64,000 nucleotides of DNA from Herbiconiux gentiana (GTDB lineage Bacteria > Actinomycetota > Actinomycetes > Actinomycetales > Microbacteriaceae). The translations under genes were made by a program, and so were the position numbers. The notes below the pieces were generated by a model. That model did not search any database, had not been told where the DNA came from, and was given only the letters and a program-made list of their open reading frames with translations. Location: positions 62,001 through 126,000 of the forward strand of contig NZ_JANTEZ010000002.1 of the NCBI RefSeq assembly GCF_024978135.1, read 5' to 3'. Below, one piece after another: positions 1 through 9,514 of this stretch (position 1 is its first letter; each line of letters starts with the position of its first letter).

Positions 1-1347
1 GACGTCTTTCAGCACGTCACGTGCAGACCTCTTGTCCGCGAGGGCGAGGCCGCCGAGGATCCAGAGGGGACCCGCGGCGTCGAGGCCTCCGGCGGTCTCG
101 GACACCATCGCCACGAGCACGGCCGCGGTCAGCGCCACGCCGGGAAGAGTCGCACCGGCACCGATGCCTCGGAGCAGCAGCCAGCCTAGGAGCAGGATGC
201 CGAACCAGCCAAGGGCGGTCAGGAAGATCGCCGCCAGGCTCTCGCCGGCACCCGATTCGCTCCCGTCCAGGCCTGCTTGGTTGACCGAGTTGCCGACGAG
301 ACCGAACCCACCTCCGAACGGATGGGTGAGCGCATAGGTGATGCCGTAGAGGAATCCGTCGGCGTGACGGCCGCTCTGCCCCTGCTGGGCGAACTCGGAG
401 TAGGCGACCGCGCCCAGCACAACTCCGACGAGGATGAAGGCCAGACGACCCGAGTACTTGGTCAGGAACGGCTGCACAATGGCAAGTCCGAGCACGACGA
501 TCCCGCCGCGCCCCAGCGAGGCGAAGGTCATCCCGGCGAAAAGGAATGCCAGGATGATGAACAGGGGCCCGCGCTTGAGAGAGGAGAACCGCAACCAGAT
601 GAAGCCGCTCGCCGCCAGGATCCCGAAGGACGGCGGATTGAGGACGAGGCCACCGACCCTGGACAGCACCGTGCCATCGGACAGGAAGTAGCGGTAGGCG
701 GCCGGGAGACCGTTCTCGCGGATATTGGTGTTCGAATAGGCGTTCAGGTCGCTGGCACTCGCAGGATCGATCGGCCGCACTCCCGTGAGCTCGAGCACGC
801 CGTAGAGAGCGCCGATAGCGATGAAGGTGATGACGACGGGGGATGCCCGCCGCAGCTCCTCGCGGTCGACCACCATGCCGAACATCAGCAGGATCGCCGG
901 CACACCCATCTGGCGCAGCTGGTAGACGCCGATGGAGGTATCGGTCGAACGGAGGAAGGCCACCGCGAGGAACGCGACGAACACGAGGATGAAGACGAGC
1001 ACGCCTGCCCGCTGTTGACTGCGGGTCATCAAGCGGATGACGATGTACAGCGCGATGCCGATCAAGACCGAGTCGTCCAGCCAGAGGGCGATCGGGCTGC
1101 CGGTCAGCGCTCCGAGCGACCGCTGGACGGCAGACGCTCCGACGAGCAGTCCGATGAGAAGGACCGGCTTGTTCGCGAGAGCCGCTAGCACCGAAGAGAG
1201 GCCGACCAGCGCGACCAGCACTGAGACAATCCCATCAGGGCCCGCACTCACGGCGGCGAGAGTCACCACGGGGACGGCGAGCACCGCGCACGCCGTAAGG
1301 ACGACGTCGCGCAGGGACATGTGTTCCCGCATTCTCGTTCCAGCCAT
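1..1347 (-). CDS. Wzy-like O-antigen ligase/polymerase family membrane protein (3' end outside window)
   Basis: The open frame runs from an ATG at 1347 to the left edge without a stop, giving 449 visible residues. It is very hydrophobic, with about ten predicted membrane segments and a large extracytoplasmic loop (residues about 190-235) between helices, the layout of Wzy polymerases and O-antigen ligases. In the cell such a protein would polymerise lipid-linked repeat units on the outer face of the membrane. It is the last visible gene of a minus-strand operon, 14 nt after the beta-helix gene, in a locus that also holds a flippase, chain-length kinases and a priming transferase, so polymerase is the best fit. 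Family assignment rests on topology and context; sequence motifs in this family are weak. Confidence 0.82.
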   Translation of the reverse strand, partial: MAGTRMREHMSLRDVVLTACAVLAVPVVTLAAVSAGPDGIVSVLVALVGLSSVLAALANKPVLLIGLLVGASAVQRSLGALTGSPIALWLDDSVLIGIALYIVIRLMTRSQQRAGVLVFILVFVAFLAVAFLRSTDTSIGVYQLRQMGVPAILLMFGMVVDREELRRASPVVITFIAIGALYGVLELTGVRPIDPASASDLNAYSNTNIRENGLPAAYRYFLSDGTVLSRVGGLVLNPPSFGILAASGFIWLRFSSLKRGPLFIILAFLFAGMTFASLGRGGIVVLGLAIVQPFLTKYSGRLAFILVGVVLGAVAYSEFAQQGQSGRHADGFLYGITYALTHPFGGGFGLVGNSVNQAGLDGSESGAGESLAAIFLTALGWFGILLLGWLLLRGIGAGATLPGVALTAAVLVAMVSETAGGLDAAGPLWILGGLALADKRSARDVLKDV

Positions 1348-1361
1348 GTTCCCTCCGCCTC

Positions 1362-2882
1362 TCAGTGTAGGTGAAAGAGGCGCCGCACGATTCCGGCGGG
1401 CTCCCGGCTCGTCCGCAGCACGATGGTGTTGTTGTCCGCCTTCTCGGCCTCGACCACCGCCACCGTCGAGCGCGTGTCGGTCGTGACCTCGCGCACCGAG
1501 TTGTTGTCGCCGAGGATGCGGACCCCGACCTCGCCACCGCGTCGGATGGTCAGACCGTCGATGCTCGAATCGCTCCGCAGCTCGACCGCAGGTCCAGGAG
1601 TGTCCGAGATGGAGCAGTCCCGGATGTGAGCCGGCCCGCGACAGCGGATTCCGGTGCCGTCGGTGACGTCGGTGATCGTGACGCCCTCGATGGATGGCGG
1701 CACACGCACGACGCTCGCCACGGTGATGCCGGAGACGGTCGTTCCGCTCACCGAGCCTCCGAGAACCCGCACGTTGTCCGCGCGGACCTGCACGCCCCCG
1801 GCGCCACCGGCGACGTCGGGGATCATCGTGATTCCCCACCCCAACCGGTGGGTGTCGATGGCTTTGTTCGAGCAATCCTCCGCCCGGGGAGCAAAGGTGC
1901 AGTCCTCAGGCTCTCCCGCACTGCCCACGCCCTCGATGGGACTGCCGGCGTTCGTCGTCACTGCGTGGCGCACCCTGGTCATGAATCCTCCGACGAACAC
2001 GTCCCGCGTCGAACCCGACACATTCACTCCGTAGCCGAAGTAGTCTTTGCCGTCGTCGAGGAGATCACGGACCGTGCACTCGATGCGTCCGCCACGGCAA
2101 TGGGCGACCGTCACGCCGATGCCTCCGTTCGAGTGGACGTCTATTCCCGAGACGATCGGCTGATCGACTGCTCGCAGAGTGACCAGCGACTTCTTGCCCG
2201 ATCGCGGGTCGAGGTTGTAGACCTCGCCCGCTCCGTCGATGACGACCGGCGGCGCGAGAGTCACGCTCGAGGTGCGCGGAGACTTGTCGATCGTGCGGGG
2301 CAGGGGCCGATCTATGTTGACGGTGCCACCGTCGATCGAGGTGACCCGCCGCAGGTACCCGTACTTGTCCGAGGAACCGGCCACCTTGTTGTCACCCGAC
2401 AACAGCAGGTACTCGTCCACCTCGTAGCGGTCCGCATGGTCGGTTCGGAAGGACACCGCGCCCTCCTCCATGGTGTGGCCGGTCTTCTCCCGGAGCTCGA
2501 TCGATCCCGAACGGGCCAATCCCGAGTGACTGCCTCGAACCTTGATCGCACTGCCCGCCGCGAAGGTCAGGTGGGCGAGCGATTCGGGGAGTTCAACTGC
2601 GGCGTCCGTCACGAAGCGGCCGTCGATCGTCGCCCGCGACCCTGCCCGCTCCAGGAACGCATTGAGAGCCGGTGCGGCGTCGAGGTCGCTCCCGTCCAGC
2701 TCACGTAGCACGGGGTCATCGGACGTTCGCACTCCGGGACGCCCGAGCAACGACCCGCCCGTCGCGAGTTCGAGCGAGACCATGCCGGCCAGACCGGCCG
2801 CTACGGTGGCCGCACCGCCGCCCGCGACGAGGAGGAACGAACGTCGGGTCAGGCCCGGTGCCGTCATACGGTTCTGATTCAC
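1362..2882 (-). CDS. Tat-exported right-handed parallel beta-helix protein
   Basis: The 506-residue product has an N-terminal twin-arginine signal (LTRRSFLLVAGGGAATV at about residues 10-26) followed by a hydrophobic stretch. The body is rich in short repeated turns of the form GV-I--N, GLTIRRGGEVGVRILGDN and similar, typical of pectate-lyase-like or polysaccharide-lyase beta-helices. I chose the GTG at 2882 because GGAGGGG lies about 6 nt upstream; an ATG at 2867 is the alternative. Extracellular polysaccharide-modifying proteins of this fold are common in exopolysaccharide operons, where they trim or modify the polymer. No catalytic residues can be fixed by eye, so lyase, hydrolase or epimerase activity is open. 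Confidence 0.85.
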   Translation of the reverse strand: MNQNRMTAPGLTRRSFLLVAGGGAATVAAGLAGMVSLELATGGSLLGRPGVRTSDDPVLRELDGSDLDAAPALNAFLERAGSRATIDGRFVTDAAVELPESLAHLTFAAGSAIKVRGSHSGLARSGSIELREKTGHTMEEGAVSFRTDHADRYEVDEYLLLSGDNKVAGSSDKYGYLRRVTSIDGGTVNIDRPLPRTIDKSPRTSSVTLAPPVVIDGAGEVYNLDPRSGKKSLVTLRAVDQPIVSGIDVHSNGGIGVTVAHCRGGRIECTVRDLLDDGKDYFGYGVNVSGSTRDVFVGGFMTRVRHAVTTNAGSPIEGVGSAGEPEDCTFAPRAEDCSNKAIDTHRLGWGITMIPDVAGGAGGVQVRADNVRVLGGSVSGTTVSGITVASVVRVPPSIEGVTITDVTDGTGIRCRGPAHIRDCSISDTPGPAVELRSDSSIDGLTIRRGGEVGVRILGDNNSVREVTTDTRSTVAVVEAEKADNNTIVLRTSREPAGIVRRLFHLH

Positions 2883-2981
2883 TGTGCCCCTCCGTCTGCC
2901 ATTCAACACAGTGAATGTTTCCAATGACATCTCGAACGCTGGGAATCAGCCTGCGTTCGCCGCCCAAAAGCTCTGCGGCGT

Positions 2982-4082
2982 TTAGACGCCCACCTCCCTG
3001 CGACCGCTCGGGCGGTCGTCCGCGCGGGTGCGGCTGATCCACCGCACGAGCGCCACGGCCTGACTGACCAGATACGCGGCCCCGACGAGGCCCCCGACGA
3101 TGATGATCGTCAGCTTGATGCCGTTCTCCACCTCGAGCGGGAGCGAGATCGACAGCAGCCAGGCGCACAGTGCCAGAAGGGGCACTCCGACGGACGCCAT
3201 GACGATCCAGGCCCGTGGCGACAGGTGCGGTGCGCGAACACCCCGGTCGCGCAGCCAGGCCACCGCGAGACCCCAGGGCACGAAGGCCGCGTAGGCGACG
3301 ACGTTGGTAGTGAACAAGATGTTCATCATCACCAGCACCCCCACGTGGAAGACCGCCGCGAAGGAGATGAGGATGCGGAATGCGCGCCAATTGATCACCG
3401 AGAGGAGGATGCCGCCTTCAAGAAGGATCGTGATCCAATCGAGCGGCTCCCAAAAGACCGGTGTCGTGATGTTGCCGAACAGCGGCGCGAAGGCCGCATC
3501 CCGGCCGTCGATCAGCAATTCGTACCAGTAGTGGCCCTCCGTCGCCTGAGTGCCGGGGCGCAGCCATCCGCCCAGTACTTTCGGGGCAGCAGCCGTCGCG
3601 AAGCCGACGCCGATCAGTAGCGCGAGGAGCCGCATGGGCCACTGACGAGGCGGCCGCGCGGCGTCTGACACGGAGGAGTCGATGGAGTACGCACTCCCCC
3701 ACCCCGCCCAGACCACGAGCAGCGCGACCAGCGGCAGGAAGATCGTGTGATCGATCTTGCCGAAGCTGTAACTGAGACCGAACAGCACGATCATCAGCAA
3801 CCCGGCTGCGATCGATGCAACGCGAGTGACGACACCGAACACCACGAGCGCGAGGGCTAGCGCCAGAGCGAGTTCCAGGGCCACAAGCACGCCAAGGGGC
3901 GGCAGGGCGTCCAGCAGTCGGAACGGCCCGGGTGGGGGGTTAAAGAACGACTCGGGGTAGGAAGAGAGGAACTGCGCGTTCGGGAGTAGCGCCAAGGCGG
4001 CGATGCCGAAGACGATGCGGTACACGCCGAGATCGCGCGTGGTGAACGGTCCGCTGAGAACCCAGCGATCGAAGGCCTTCAT
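2982..4082 (-). CDS. HTTM-domain membrane protein
   Basis: This 366-residue protein begins MKAFDRWVLSGPFTTRDLG and carries about eight membrane segments, with the pattern of the HTTM domain (related to the membrane part of vitamin K-dependent gamma-carboxylase): an opening F-----D---LG-YRI segment and a later SYSFGKIDHT motif. The ATG at 4080-4082 overlaps the stop of the upstream gene as ATGA, which indicates translational coupling. Bacterial HTTM proteins have no settled function. Here the gene sits in an exopolysaccharide operon directly after a small anchored protein, a pairing that suggests the two act together at the membrane. A carboxylase role is not supported by anything else visible. 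Confidence 0.82.
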   Translation of the reverse strand: MKAFDRWVLSGPFTTRDLGVYRIVFGIAALALLPNAQFLSSYPESFFNPPPGPFRLLDALPPLGVLVALELALALALALVVFGVVTRVASIAAGLLMIVLFGLSYSFGKIDHTIFLPLVALLVVWAGWGSAYSIDSSVSDAARPPRQWPMRLLALLIGVGFATAAAPKVLGGWLRPGTQATEGHYWYELLIDGRDAAFAPLFGNITTPVFWEPLDWITILLEGGILLSVINWRAFRILISFAAVFHVGVLVMMNILFTTNVVAYAAFVPWGLAVAWLRDRGVRAPHLSPRAWIVMASVGVPLLALCAWLLSISLPLEVENGIKLTIIIVGGLVGAAYLVSQAVALVRWISRTRADDRPSGRREVGV

Positions 4083-4609
4083 CGGGCACCCTCTGTCAGG
4101 TCGATGACCACCGTCTTCGTGATCTCGTCGGTCGTCTCCGTCGCGCCCGTGATGTCGATGCGGCGATCCGTCCAATCGACCGTCATGCCGACCGGCTCAC
4201 GCCCAGGAAACATGCGCGCAAGGTCCCCACGGAGCCATTTGACGGTGTCAGGTGCCGTGGCGCGATCCTCCAAGAAGAACGCCGACTTGAACACCGACTT
4301 GTCGAGAAGCTTGGAGTCGGGAAGGACATCCTCGAAGGGGATCTCCTCGCTCGCTCCGTCGTCGAACTCTACGTGAACAACCGGAATCTGGGCTTTGAGG
4401 ATGTCACCCGTCAGGGGCGTGCCCGCGAAGCTCGGCTGGAACACGCCCGGATAGGGCTGATCGAACTGCCGCTGAAAGAGCAGCTGGGCAGGGAGGAGCA
4501 GGATCGCCAGCGCAAAAATCAGCCTGAGCGCGATGCGCACTCCACGATTGCTGTCGCGGCGGCGGTCACCTCGGAGCGACCGACGGCGATCGCCTTCTTC
4601 GTCTCGCAC
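4079..4609 (-). CDS. Single-pass membrane-anchored protein coupled to HTTM gene
   Basis: The 176-residue product has a basic, Arg-rich N-terminus, one membrane segment (about residues 25-44) and an acidic extracytoplasmic domain. The start is a GTG at 4609 with AGGGGG 6 nt upstream. The stop overlaps the ATG of the HTTM gene. I do not recognise a defined domain. From memory, small anchored proteins of the DUF5819 kind occur beside HTTM genes in other actinobacteria, and this protein could be a divergent equivalent, but that is inference. Its position, coupled to the HTTM gene inside the polysaccharide operon, suggests a partner subunit. Confidence 0.7.
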   Translation of the reverse strand: MRDEEGDRRRSLRGDRRRDSNRGVRIALRLIFALAILLLPAQLLFQRQFDQPYPGVFQPSFAGTPLTGDILKAQIPVVHVEFDDGASEEIPFEDVLPDSKLLDKSVFKSAFFLEDRATAPDTVKWLRGDLARMFPGREPVGMTVDWTDRRIDITGATETTDEITKTVVIDLTEGAR

Positions 4610-4732
4610 TGCGTCCCCCTCTGATGCCTTCCCACGAACCCGTCGGTGGCTCGGTCGGCCCCAGAAGTTTACCGGGCAGGCATCGGTGACATCCGCCGAT
4701 GCGTACCCCCCTTTTTGGGCCGAGCCAGGTAC

Positions 4733-6760
4733 TCAGGTTTGGACTAGACCGTCGAGCCGATCCCAGATCTCATCGCGTAGAGCGGTGGTGAAGGTGACGG
4801 TCAGGTGATGATCGTCCCGGTAGACCAGGGTGTCGTCGATGATCGGCGGGCACCAGCGGTCGTTGCAGAGGTAGGGGTTGAGGTCGAGGAAGGCCGCGCC
4901 CGTGTCGGACGCGACGCGGCTCTCGGCGTCGAACGAGAGCCGGTCGATGGCGGCGGACGGTGCGCGACCGCAGTAGTTGGCGTCGTCTAGGTGGGCGGAC
5001 AGGCAGATAGAGGGCGTCAGCCCCATCGTCGCCGTCTCGCCGACAACGACGGTCTGCGACGCGTCCGGCAACGACGTGATGGTCGTACGCAGCCCGGATG
5101 CCCAGTAGCTAGTGAAATCCTCGGTTCCGTGAGCCACATCAATCTCCCGCGCGAAGTTCGCGAGGATGATGACCTCGGGCGGATCGGCGTTGAGGCGGTC
5201 GATGACGCCTTGGCGCCAGGTGTCGCACTCGGGGTACGGCTCGCTGTTCAGCAGACTATCGACCGTCACGGAGTTGCAGGAGCTCTTCGTGTACGACGTC
5301 AGTCGGATGCGGCCCTCCTCCGCCAAGGCCGCGAGCGGTGGGTACCACTGAGCCGCGTGGGAGTCACCGAACAGCGCCACGGTCGGGCCTGAGTCACCGA
5401 CCTCGCAGCCGGCCACCGACATCTCGTCGAAATCGAGGTGGCATCCGCTGTCGTAGATGGCGGGATTATCCTCGCTCGCGTCCTCAAGGGCCGGTCGCAG
5501 GTTGACGGGCACGAAGTCAGTTCCCTCCGGCGATGTCCGCGCGACGTACCCGGGGGCAGTCTCGCCGCTCGTCAGCCGAAGCTGTGCGACGACGGCCATG
5601 CCTCCCCCGCACGTCGCCACAATGACGGCGGACGCTGTCAGCGCGGCCACGAGGGTGCGCCGAGGACGCGCTCCGGCCAGGAACTTCTGAGTGCGGAACG
5701 GGTTCTCCACGAAGGTAAAGAGCAGCCACCCGATCGGTACGCAGGCTACGGCGAGCGCGACGGTCGCCCACAGCGGCAGCGGAGACCGTTCCCCGATCGC
5801 GGCCTGGGTCAGTAGCAGCACCGGCCAGTGCACGAGATACAGCGAGTAAGAGATCATGCCGATGAAGACCAGCGGCCGCAACGACAGCAGGCCAGCCGGA
5901 CTCCACGCACGCGTGCCGGCGCCCCCGATGATGACGAGTGCGGTCGCCACGACCGGGATGGCAGCGTTGTATCCCGGGAACGATGTGTTCTCGTTGAAAC
6001 TGAAGCAGACCCAACCGATGGCCACGAGTCCGATCCAACCGGCAATGCCCGCGGCGCGACCCCGGATCGCGCGTGGGTTCGCGTTCACGAGGAAAGCGAC
6101 CAATCCCCCGACGCCGAGTTCCCAGGCGCGGGTCGGAAGGGAGAAGAACGCCCAGGGCTGATCGGAACGGGTCAACAGCACGCACAGGGCGAACGAGACA
6201 ACGACGAGCATCGCCACCACCGCGGCCAGCCTCCGCGGCGACCTCCGGACGAGGAGGAATCCGAGCGCCAGCACCGCCGGCCAGAAGATGTAGAACTGCT
6301 CTTCGATGCCCAGAGACCAGAAGTGTTGGAAGAGCGAAGGCGTGGTCTCGCTGAGGTAGCTGGTGCCGGTCGCCGCGAAGAAGTAGTTCGGGAGGTACAG
6401 CGCAGTGGCGATCGCGCCCTGGAACATGGCCTTGAGTTGGAGTGGCGGGAGCCAGATCACGCTGCCGATCACGGTCAGGATGACCACGAGCAGCGAGGCG
6501 GGCAGGATGCGGCGGGCTCTCCGGGCGTAGAACTCCGCGAAGCCCACCCGGCCCGTCGACACAAGCGATCGTAACAAGTGACTCGTGATGAGGAATCCGG
6601 AGATCACGAAGAAGATGTCGACCCCGACATAGCCGCCCGTGATGAATGGCAAGTGGGCATGGTAGAGCAGTACGGCACCGACCGCTATGGCTCGGAGTCC
6701 CTGAATATCGCCCCGGAACCCTTCACGGGGAACCGCACGGCGTTCCGCGGTCATCGCCAC
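4733..6760 (-). CDS. OafA/YrhL-type acyltransferase with C-terminal SGNH domain
   Basis: The 675-residue protein opens with the acyltransferase-3 signature: GDIQGLRAIAV, LLYHAHLPFITGGYVGVDIFF and FVISGFLIT within the first 60 residues, followed by about ten membrane helices to residue 390. The C-terminal third is extracytoplasmic and carries an SGNH-hydrolase block I (ALFGDSHAAQW) and a late DDHHLT motif. Proteins of this architecture move acetyl or other acyl groups across the membrane onto surface polysaccharide sugars. The start may be GTG 6760 or ATG 6754; the upstream GAGG motifs do not settle it. The gene lies 33 nt after the pyruvyl transferase gene, so both decorate the same polymer by inference. 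Confidence 0.93.
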   Translation of the reverse strand: MAMTAERRAVPREGFRGDIQGLRAIAVGAVLLYHAHLPFITGGYVGVDIFFVISGFLITSHLLRSLVSTGRVGFAEFYARRARRILPASLLVVILTVIGSVIWLPPLQLKAMFQGAIATALYLPNYFFAATGTSYLSETTPSLFQHFWSLGIEEQFYIFWPAVLALGFLLVRRSPRRLAAVVAMLVVVSFALCVLLTRSDQPWAFFSLPTRAWELGVGGLVAFLVNANPRAIRGRAAGIAGWIGLVAIGWVCFSFNENTSFPGYNAAIPVVATALVIIGGAGTRAWSPAGLLSLRPLVFIGMISYSLYLVHWPVLLLTQAAIGERSPLPLWATVALAVACVPIGWLLFTFVENPFRTQKFLAGARPRRTLVAALTASAVIVATCGGGMAVVAQLRLTSGETAPGYVARTSPEGTDFVPVNLRPALEDASEDNPAIYDSGCHLDFDEMSVAGCEVGDSGPTVALFGDSHAAQWYPPLAALAEEGRIRLTSYTKSSCNSVTVDSLLNSEPYPECDTWRQGVIDRLNADPPEVIILANFAREIDVAHGTEDFTSYWASGLRTTITSLPDASQTVVVGETATMGLTPSICLSAHLDDANYCGRAPSAAIDRLSFDAESRVASDTGAAFLDLNPYLCNDRWCPPIIDDTLVYRDDHHLTVTFTTALRDEIWDRLDGLVQT

Positions 6761-6793
6761 GGCCTCAGACCTCGCATCACGGGCGCGGACCGT

Positions 6794-7942
6794 TCACGAT
6801 CGGAGGTCCTCGCGCACCGCCGACCACATCGCCTCTATCGACCGCTTGACTTCAGACCCCGCAGCGACGATGCGCTCCCCCAGATCGGCGGACTCGAGGA
6901 TGTAGCTGATCAGATCGACCGACTGGCCGGCGTCGCCGAGCGGGTCGGCCAGAAGCTCCGGGACCCCGAAGTCGCGGGCAACGTGCTCATACTTGTGGCT
7001 CCAGCCGTGGATCACCGTGGGAACACCCTGCGATAGGGCGCTCACCACGGCGTGGTATCTCCCGGACACCAGCAGCGGTGCCGACCCGATCAGGCCCTTC
7101 AATTCCACGCCGTCGAGACCGCTGACGACGTCGAGGTCGATCCCGGCGGTGCGCCTGACGGAGTCGACTACCAGTTGGAGGATCTCGACGTCGTTCCGGC
7201 CCTCGTGGGCCAGTCCGTACGGGGCGAGCCCCCGGCCGTGCAGGTCGATCGCTATCGCGGAGAGGTTCGCCACGTAGCGGGCCTTCGCCTCCGCGTCGTC
7301 CGCCCGGGAATAGATGTTGACGTTCGGGACGATCGGCACACGACCTCGGAGCCGCTCGTGCCTCGCGGGGAAGCGTCCGTCCAGCACGGCGGTGAAGTCG
7401 GGATAGCGCCGCACTCGATCCGCGCCCTCGTCGGCCAGGATAGCTCGAACGTAGGACTCCGACTCCGGGTCGCGAGGGAAGATCAGATTCGAAGCGTTCA
7501 GAGCCTTCCGCGACGGCGCCGCCGTCAACTCGAACGGGCCGAAGGCTTGCGGGAGCATGTAAACCGGCACGCCGCGCGCCGCCCACCGTTCGAGCTTCGA
7601 GGCCGTGTAGTCCAGCGACTGATGCACCCACTGGTCACCGTAGCGAAATCCAGAACCATCGAACACGGCGACGACCTCCGACGGCAGCACCCACGGGAAC
7701 CGCTTCCACAAACGTCGAAGCCCGGGAATCTTCTGGAGACGGTCGGTCAGCCCGTACACCCGCTGAGGAACGAGGGGATACACGCCCGCGATGCGTTTCT
7801 TGACGTCGGATCCGTTGTGGAACTCGACCACCGGCACGGCCCCGAACTCCTGCCGCACGCGCTCGGCCGCGGCGAGCAGCATTAGATACGCGCCCTGGTT
7901 ATTGAATTCGACCCCGACGAGGAGTATATATTTTCCCTGCAA
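6794..7942 (-). CDS. Polysaccharide pyruvyl transferase family protein
   Basis: The 382-residue product begins KYILLVGVEFNNQGAYLML and ends with a GRYHAVVSALSQGVPTV block, both typical of the polysaccharide pyruvyl transferase family, which adds ketal-linked pyruvate from phosphoenolpyruvate to exopolysaccharide sugars, or in some members acts as a glycosyltransferase-like enzyme. The start is TTG at 7942 with GGGGG 6 nt upstream, so it is supported despite the rare codon. It is the first gene of the minus-strand operon that ends in the Wzy-like gene, and it is divergent from the flippase. Pyruvylation would give the polymer negative charge. Confidence 0.9.
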   Translation of the reverse strand: MQGKYILLVGVEFNNQGAYLMLLAAAERVRQEFGAVPVVEFHNGSDVKKRIAGVYPLVPQRVYGLTDRLQKIPGLRRLWKRFPWVLPSEVVAVFDGSGFRYGDQWVHQSLDYTASKLERWAARGVPVYMLPQAFGPFELTAAPSRKALNASNLIFPRDPESESYVRAILADEGADRVRRYPDFTAVLDGRFPARHERLRGRVPIVPNVNIYSRADDAEAKARYVANLSAIAIDLHGRGLAPYGLAHEGRNDVEILQLVVDSVRRTAGIDLDVVSGLDGVELKGLIGSAPLLVSGRYHAVVSALSQGVPTVIHGWSHKYEHVARDFGVPELLADPLGDAGQSVDLISYILESADLGERIVAAGSEVKRSIEAMWSAVREDLRS

Positions 7943-8180
7943 TGCGTGCCCCCGGATCGCCGACCTGACTTACAACTGTGATGCAAGCTTACGAGGGGAG
8001 CGTGGACACCGACGGCACGCCGGATCCGCGGCACCTCAGCGTCTTCGGTCGCACCGATCCCGATGTTACACTTGTCGGCGACGCCAGCTCTCCTGCCATA
8101 GGAATCCGACCCATCGTCCCGCAGGCGTCGACCCCACCCATCGACGGCGTTGGTCGGTCCTCTTCGACATAAGGAGATAG
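7943..8180. promoter_or_regulatory. Divergent intergenic region between pyruvyl transferase and flippase genes
   Basis: These 238 nt separate two divergently transcribed polysaccharide operons and must hold promoters for both. The region is lower in GC than its flanks. AAGGAG at 8171-8176 is the ribosome-binding site of the flippase GTG. I could not fix a convincing -35/-10 pair on either strand, and an open frame at 7978-8172 has no ribosome-binding site or family resemblance. Confidence 0.5.
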
Positions 8181-9509
8181 GTGGTCACGTTTTCGCGCGA
8201 TTCGCGCAAGTCCCTCGGGAACGGTTTTTGGAACGCGGGCCAGCAGGGACTTTCACTAGCGTTGAACGCCGTGATCGGCATTCTGTTGGTCGTCGCAGTT
8301 CCGGTTCAGGAATACGGCCTCTACAGCTATGCGGTCGCGCTGTCGTCGATCGGCGTCGCTGTGATGTCGGCGGGTCTGACCGGGTTGGCCGTCCGCGAGC
8401 TGGTGCAGGACCGCGAAGCAAACTCGGCTATTGTCGCGTCGCTGACGCTGATCCGCGAGTTCTTCGCCCTGGTCGGCTTCCTCATCATCGCGGGCCTCAG
8501 CCTCACGAGTGGCGACGGTCTCGCGATCGCCGCCACTCTGCTGGCGTCTTCCGCGCTGTTCGGACGGGCGCTGAACGCTCCGGAGCTCTGGTTCCTCTCG
8601 CACCTGCGCAGCGGCAAGCCCGCGATCGCCAGGATCTCGGTCACCGTTGCTCTCTTCGGCGTCCGGCTCGCTCTTCTGGCCCTGTGGCCGAACATCTGGG
8701 TCATGCTGATCCTGTACTCAGCGGAGGGGCTCATCTCAAGCCTCATCATCATCGGGATGTACCTCCGAGACAAGGACTCACCGGGGTTCGCCCGTCCGAG
8801 CTTCCCCGCCATGTTCACGCTGCTCCGCCGGTCGTGGCCACTTATGCTGTCCAGTCTCGCCGACCAGGCGAACCTGAAGTCCAGTGTGATCGTCATCCAG
8901 GCGCTGCTCGGCCCGAAAGCGGTGGGCGTCTACGCAGCCGCGTCCCGGCTCAGCGAGATTTCTTTCTTCCTCCCCGTCGTGTTCATGAACTCCACCTTCC
9001 CCGTGCTGCTGAAGGTCCGGAAGGAGAAGGGGCCGGACAGCTCCGACTACCGGCGCATGCTCCAGCAGTCCTACGACCGAGCGTTCTGGATGGGCGTGCT
9101 CGTCGCAGTGAGCGTTATCGTCGTCGGCACGGTCGTGATCCGCGTCGTCTTCGGACCGGAATATGCCGACGCGGAACCTATTCTGTACATCCAGGCAGCG
9201 GCCTGCCCCTTCGTCTTCATGGGTGCCGTCTACTCGAAGTGGATCATCGCAGAGGGCTACCTCTGGTCGTCGCTGGTGCGCCATTCCTTCGGAGCAGTCG
9301 TCAACATCGCCCTCAACTTCGCCCTGATTCCGGTCATGGGCGTCATCGGGGCCGCCGTGGCGACTCTCGTCTCCTACATCGCCGCGTCGTTCGTCGCCAG
9401 CTTCCTGGGCCGTCGATCGCGGTTCGCCGGTGGCCAGATGGCTCGCGCCATCGTCTGGCCCGCGCGCCTGGTACGCAACCGCCTGCTTCGGCCCTCGATC
9501 GGAAAGTGA
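8181..9509 (+). CDS. Oligosaccharide flippase (Wzx-like, MATE/MOP superfamily)
   Basis: The 442-residue membrane protein has about twelve hydrophobic segments and an early NGFWNAGQQGLSLALNAV helix, a pattern of the polysaccharide-transporter flippases. It would translocate undecaprenyl-linked repeat units to the outer leaflet. The start is GTG 8181 with AAGGAG 4 nt upstream. The stop at 9507-9509 overlaps a possible GTG start of the next gene, so flippase, nitroreductase-like gene and glycosyltransferase form one plus-strand operon. With the Wzy-like gene and the two chain-length kinases it defines the locus as Wzx/Wzy-dependent. Confidence 0.92.
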   Translation: MVTFSRDSRKSLGNGFWNAGQQGLSLALNAVIGILLVVAVPVQEYGLYSYAVALSSIGVAVMSAGLTGLAVRELVQDREANSAIVASLTLIREFFALVGFLIIAGLSLTSGDGLAIAATLLASSALFGRALNAPELWFLSHLRSGKPAIARISVTVALFGVRLALLALWPNIWVMLILYSAEGLISSLIIIGMYLRDKDSPGFARPSFPAMFTLLRRSWPLMLSSLADQANLKSSVIVIQALLGPKAVGVYAAASRLSEISFFLPVVFMNSTFPVLLKVRKEKGPDSSDYRRMLQQSYDRAFWMGVLVAVSVIVVGTVVIRVVFGPEYADAEPILYIQAAACPFVFMGAVYSKWIIAEGYLWSSLVRHSFGAVVNIALNFALIPVMGVIGAAVATLVSYIAASFVASFLGRRSRFAGGQMARAIVWPARLVRNRLLRPSIGK

Positions 9510-9514
9510 CCCAC

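Noticed and set aside
7978-8172. 64-residue frame before the flippase
   Set aside because: No ribosome-binding site and it occupies the divergent promoter region.
8150-9505. N-terminal extension of the nitroreductase-like frame
   Set aside because: It overlaps the flippase gene in another frame; the real start is at 9515 or 9506.
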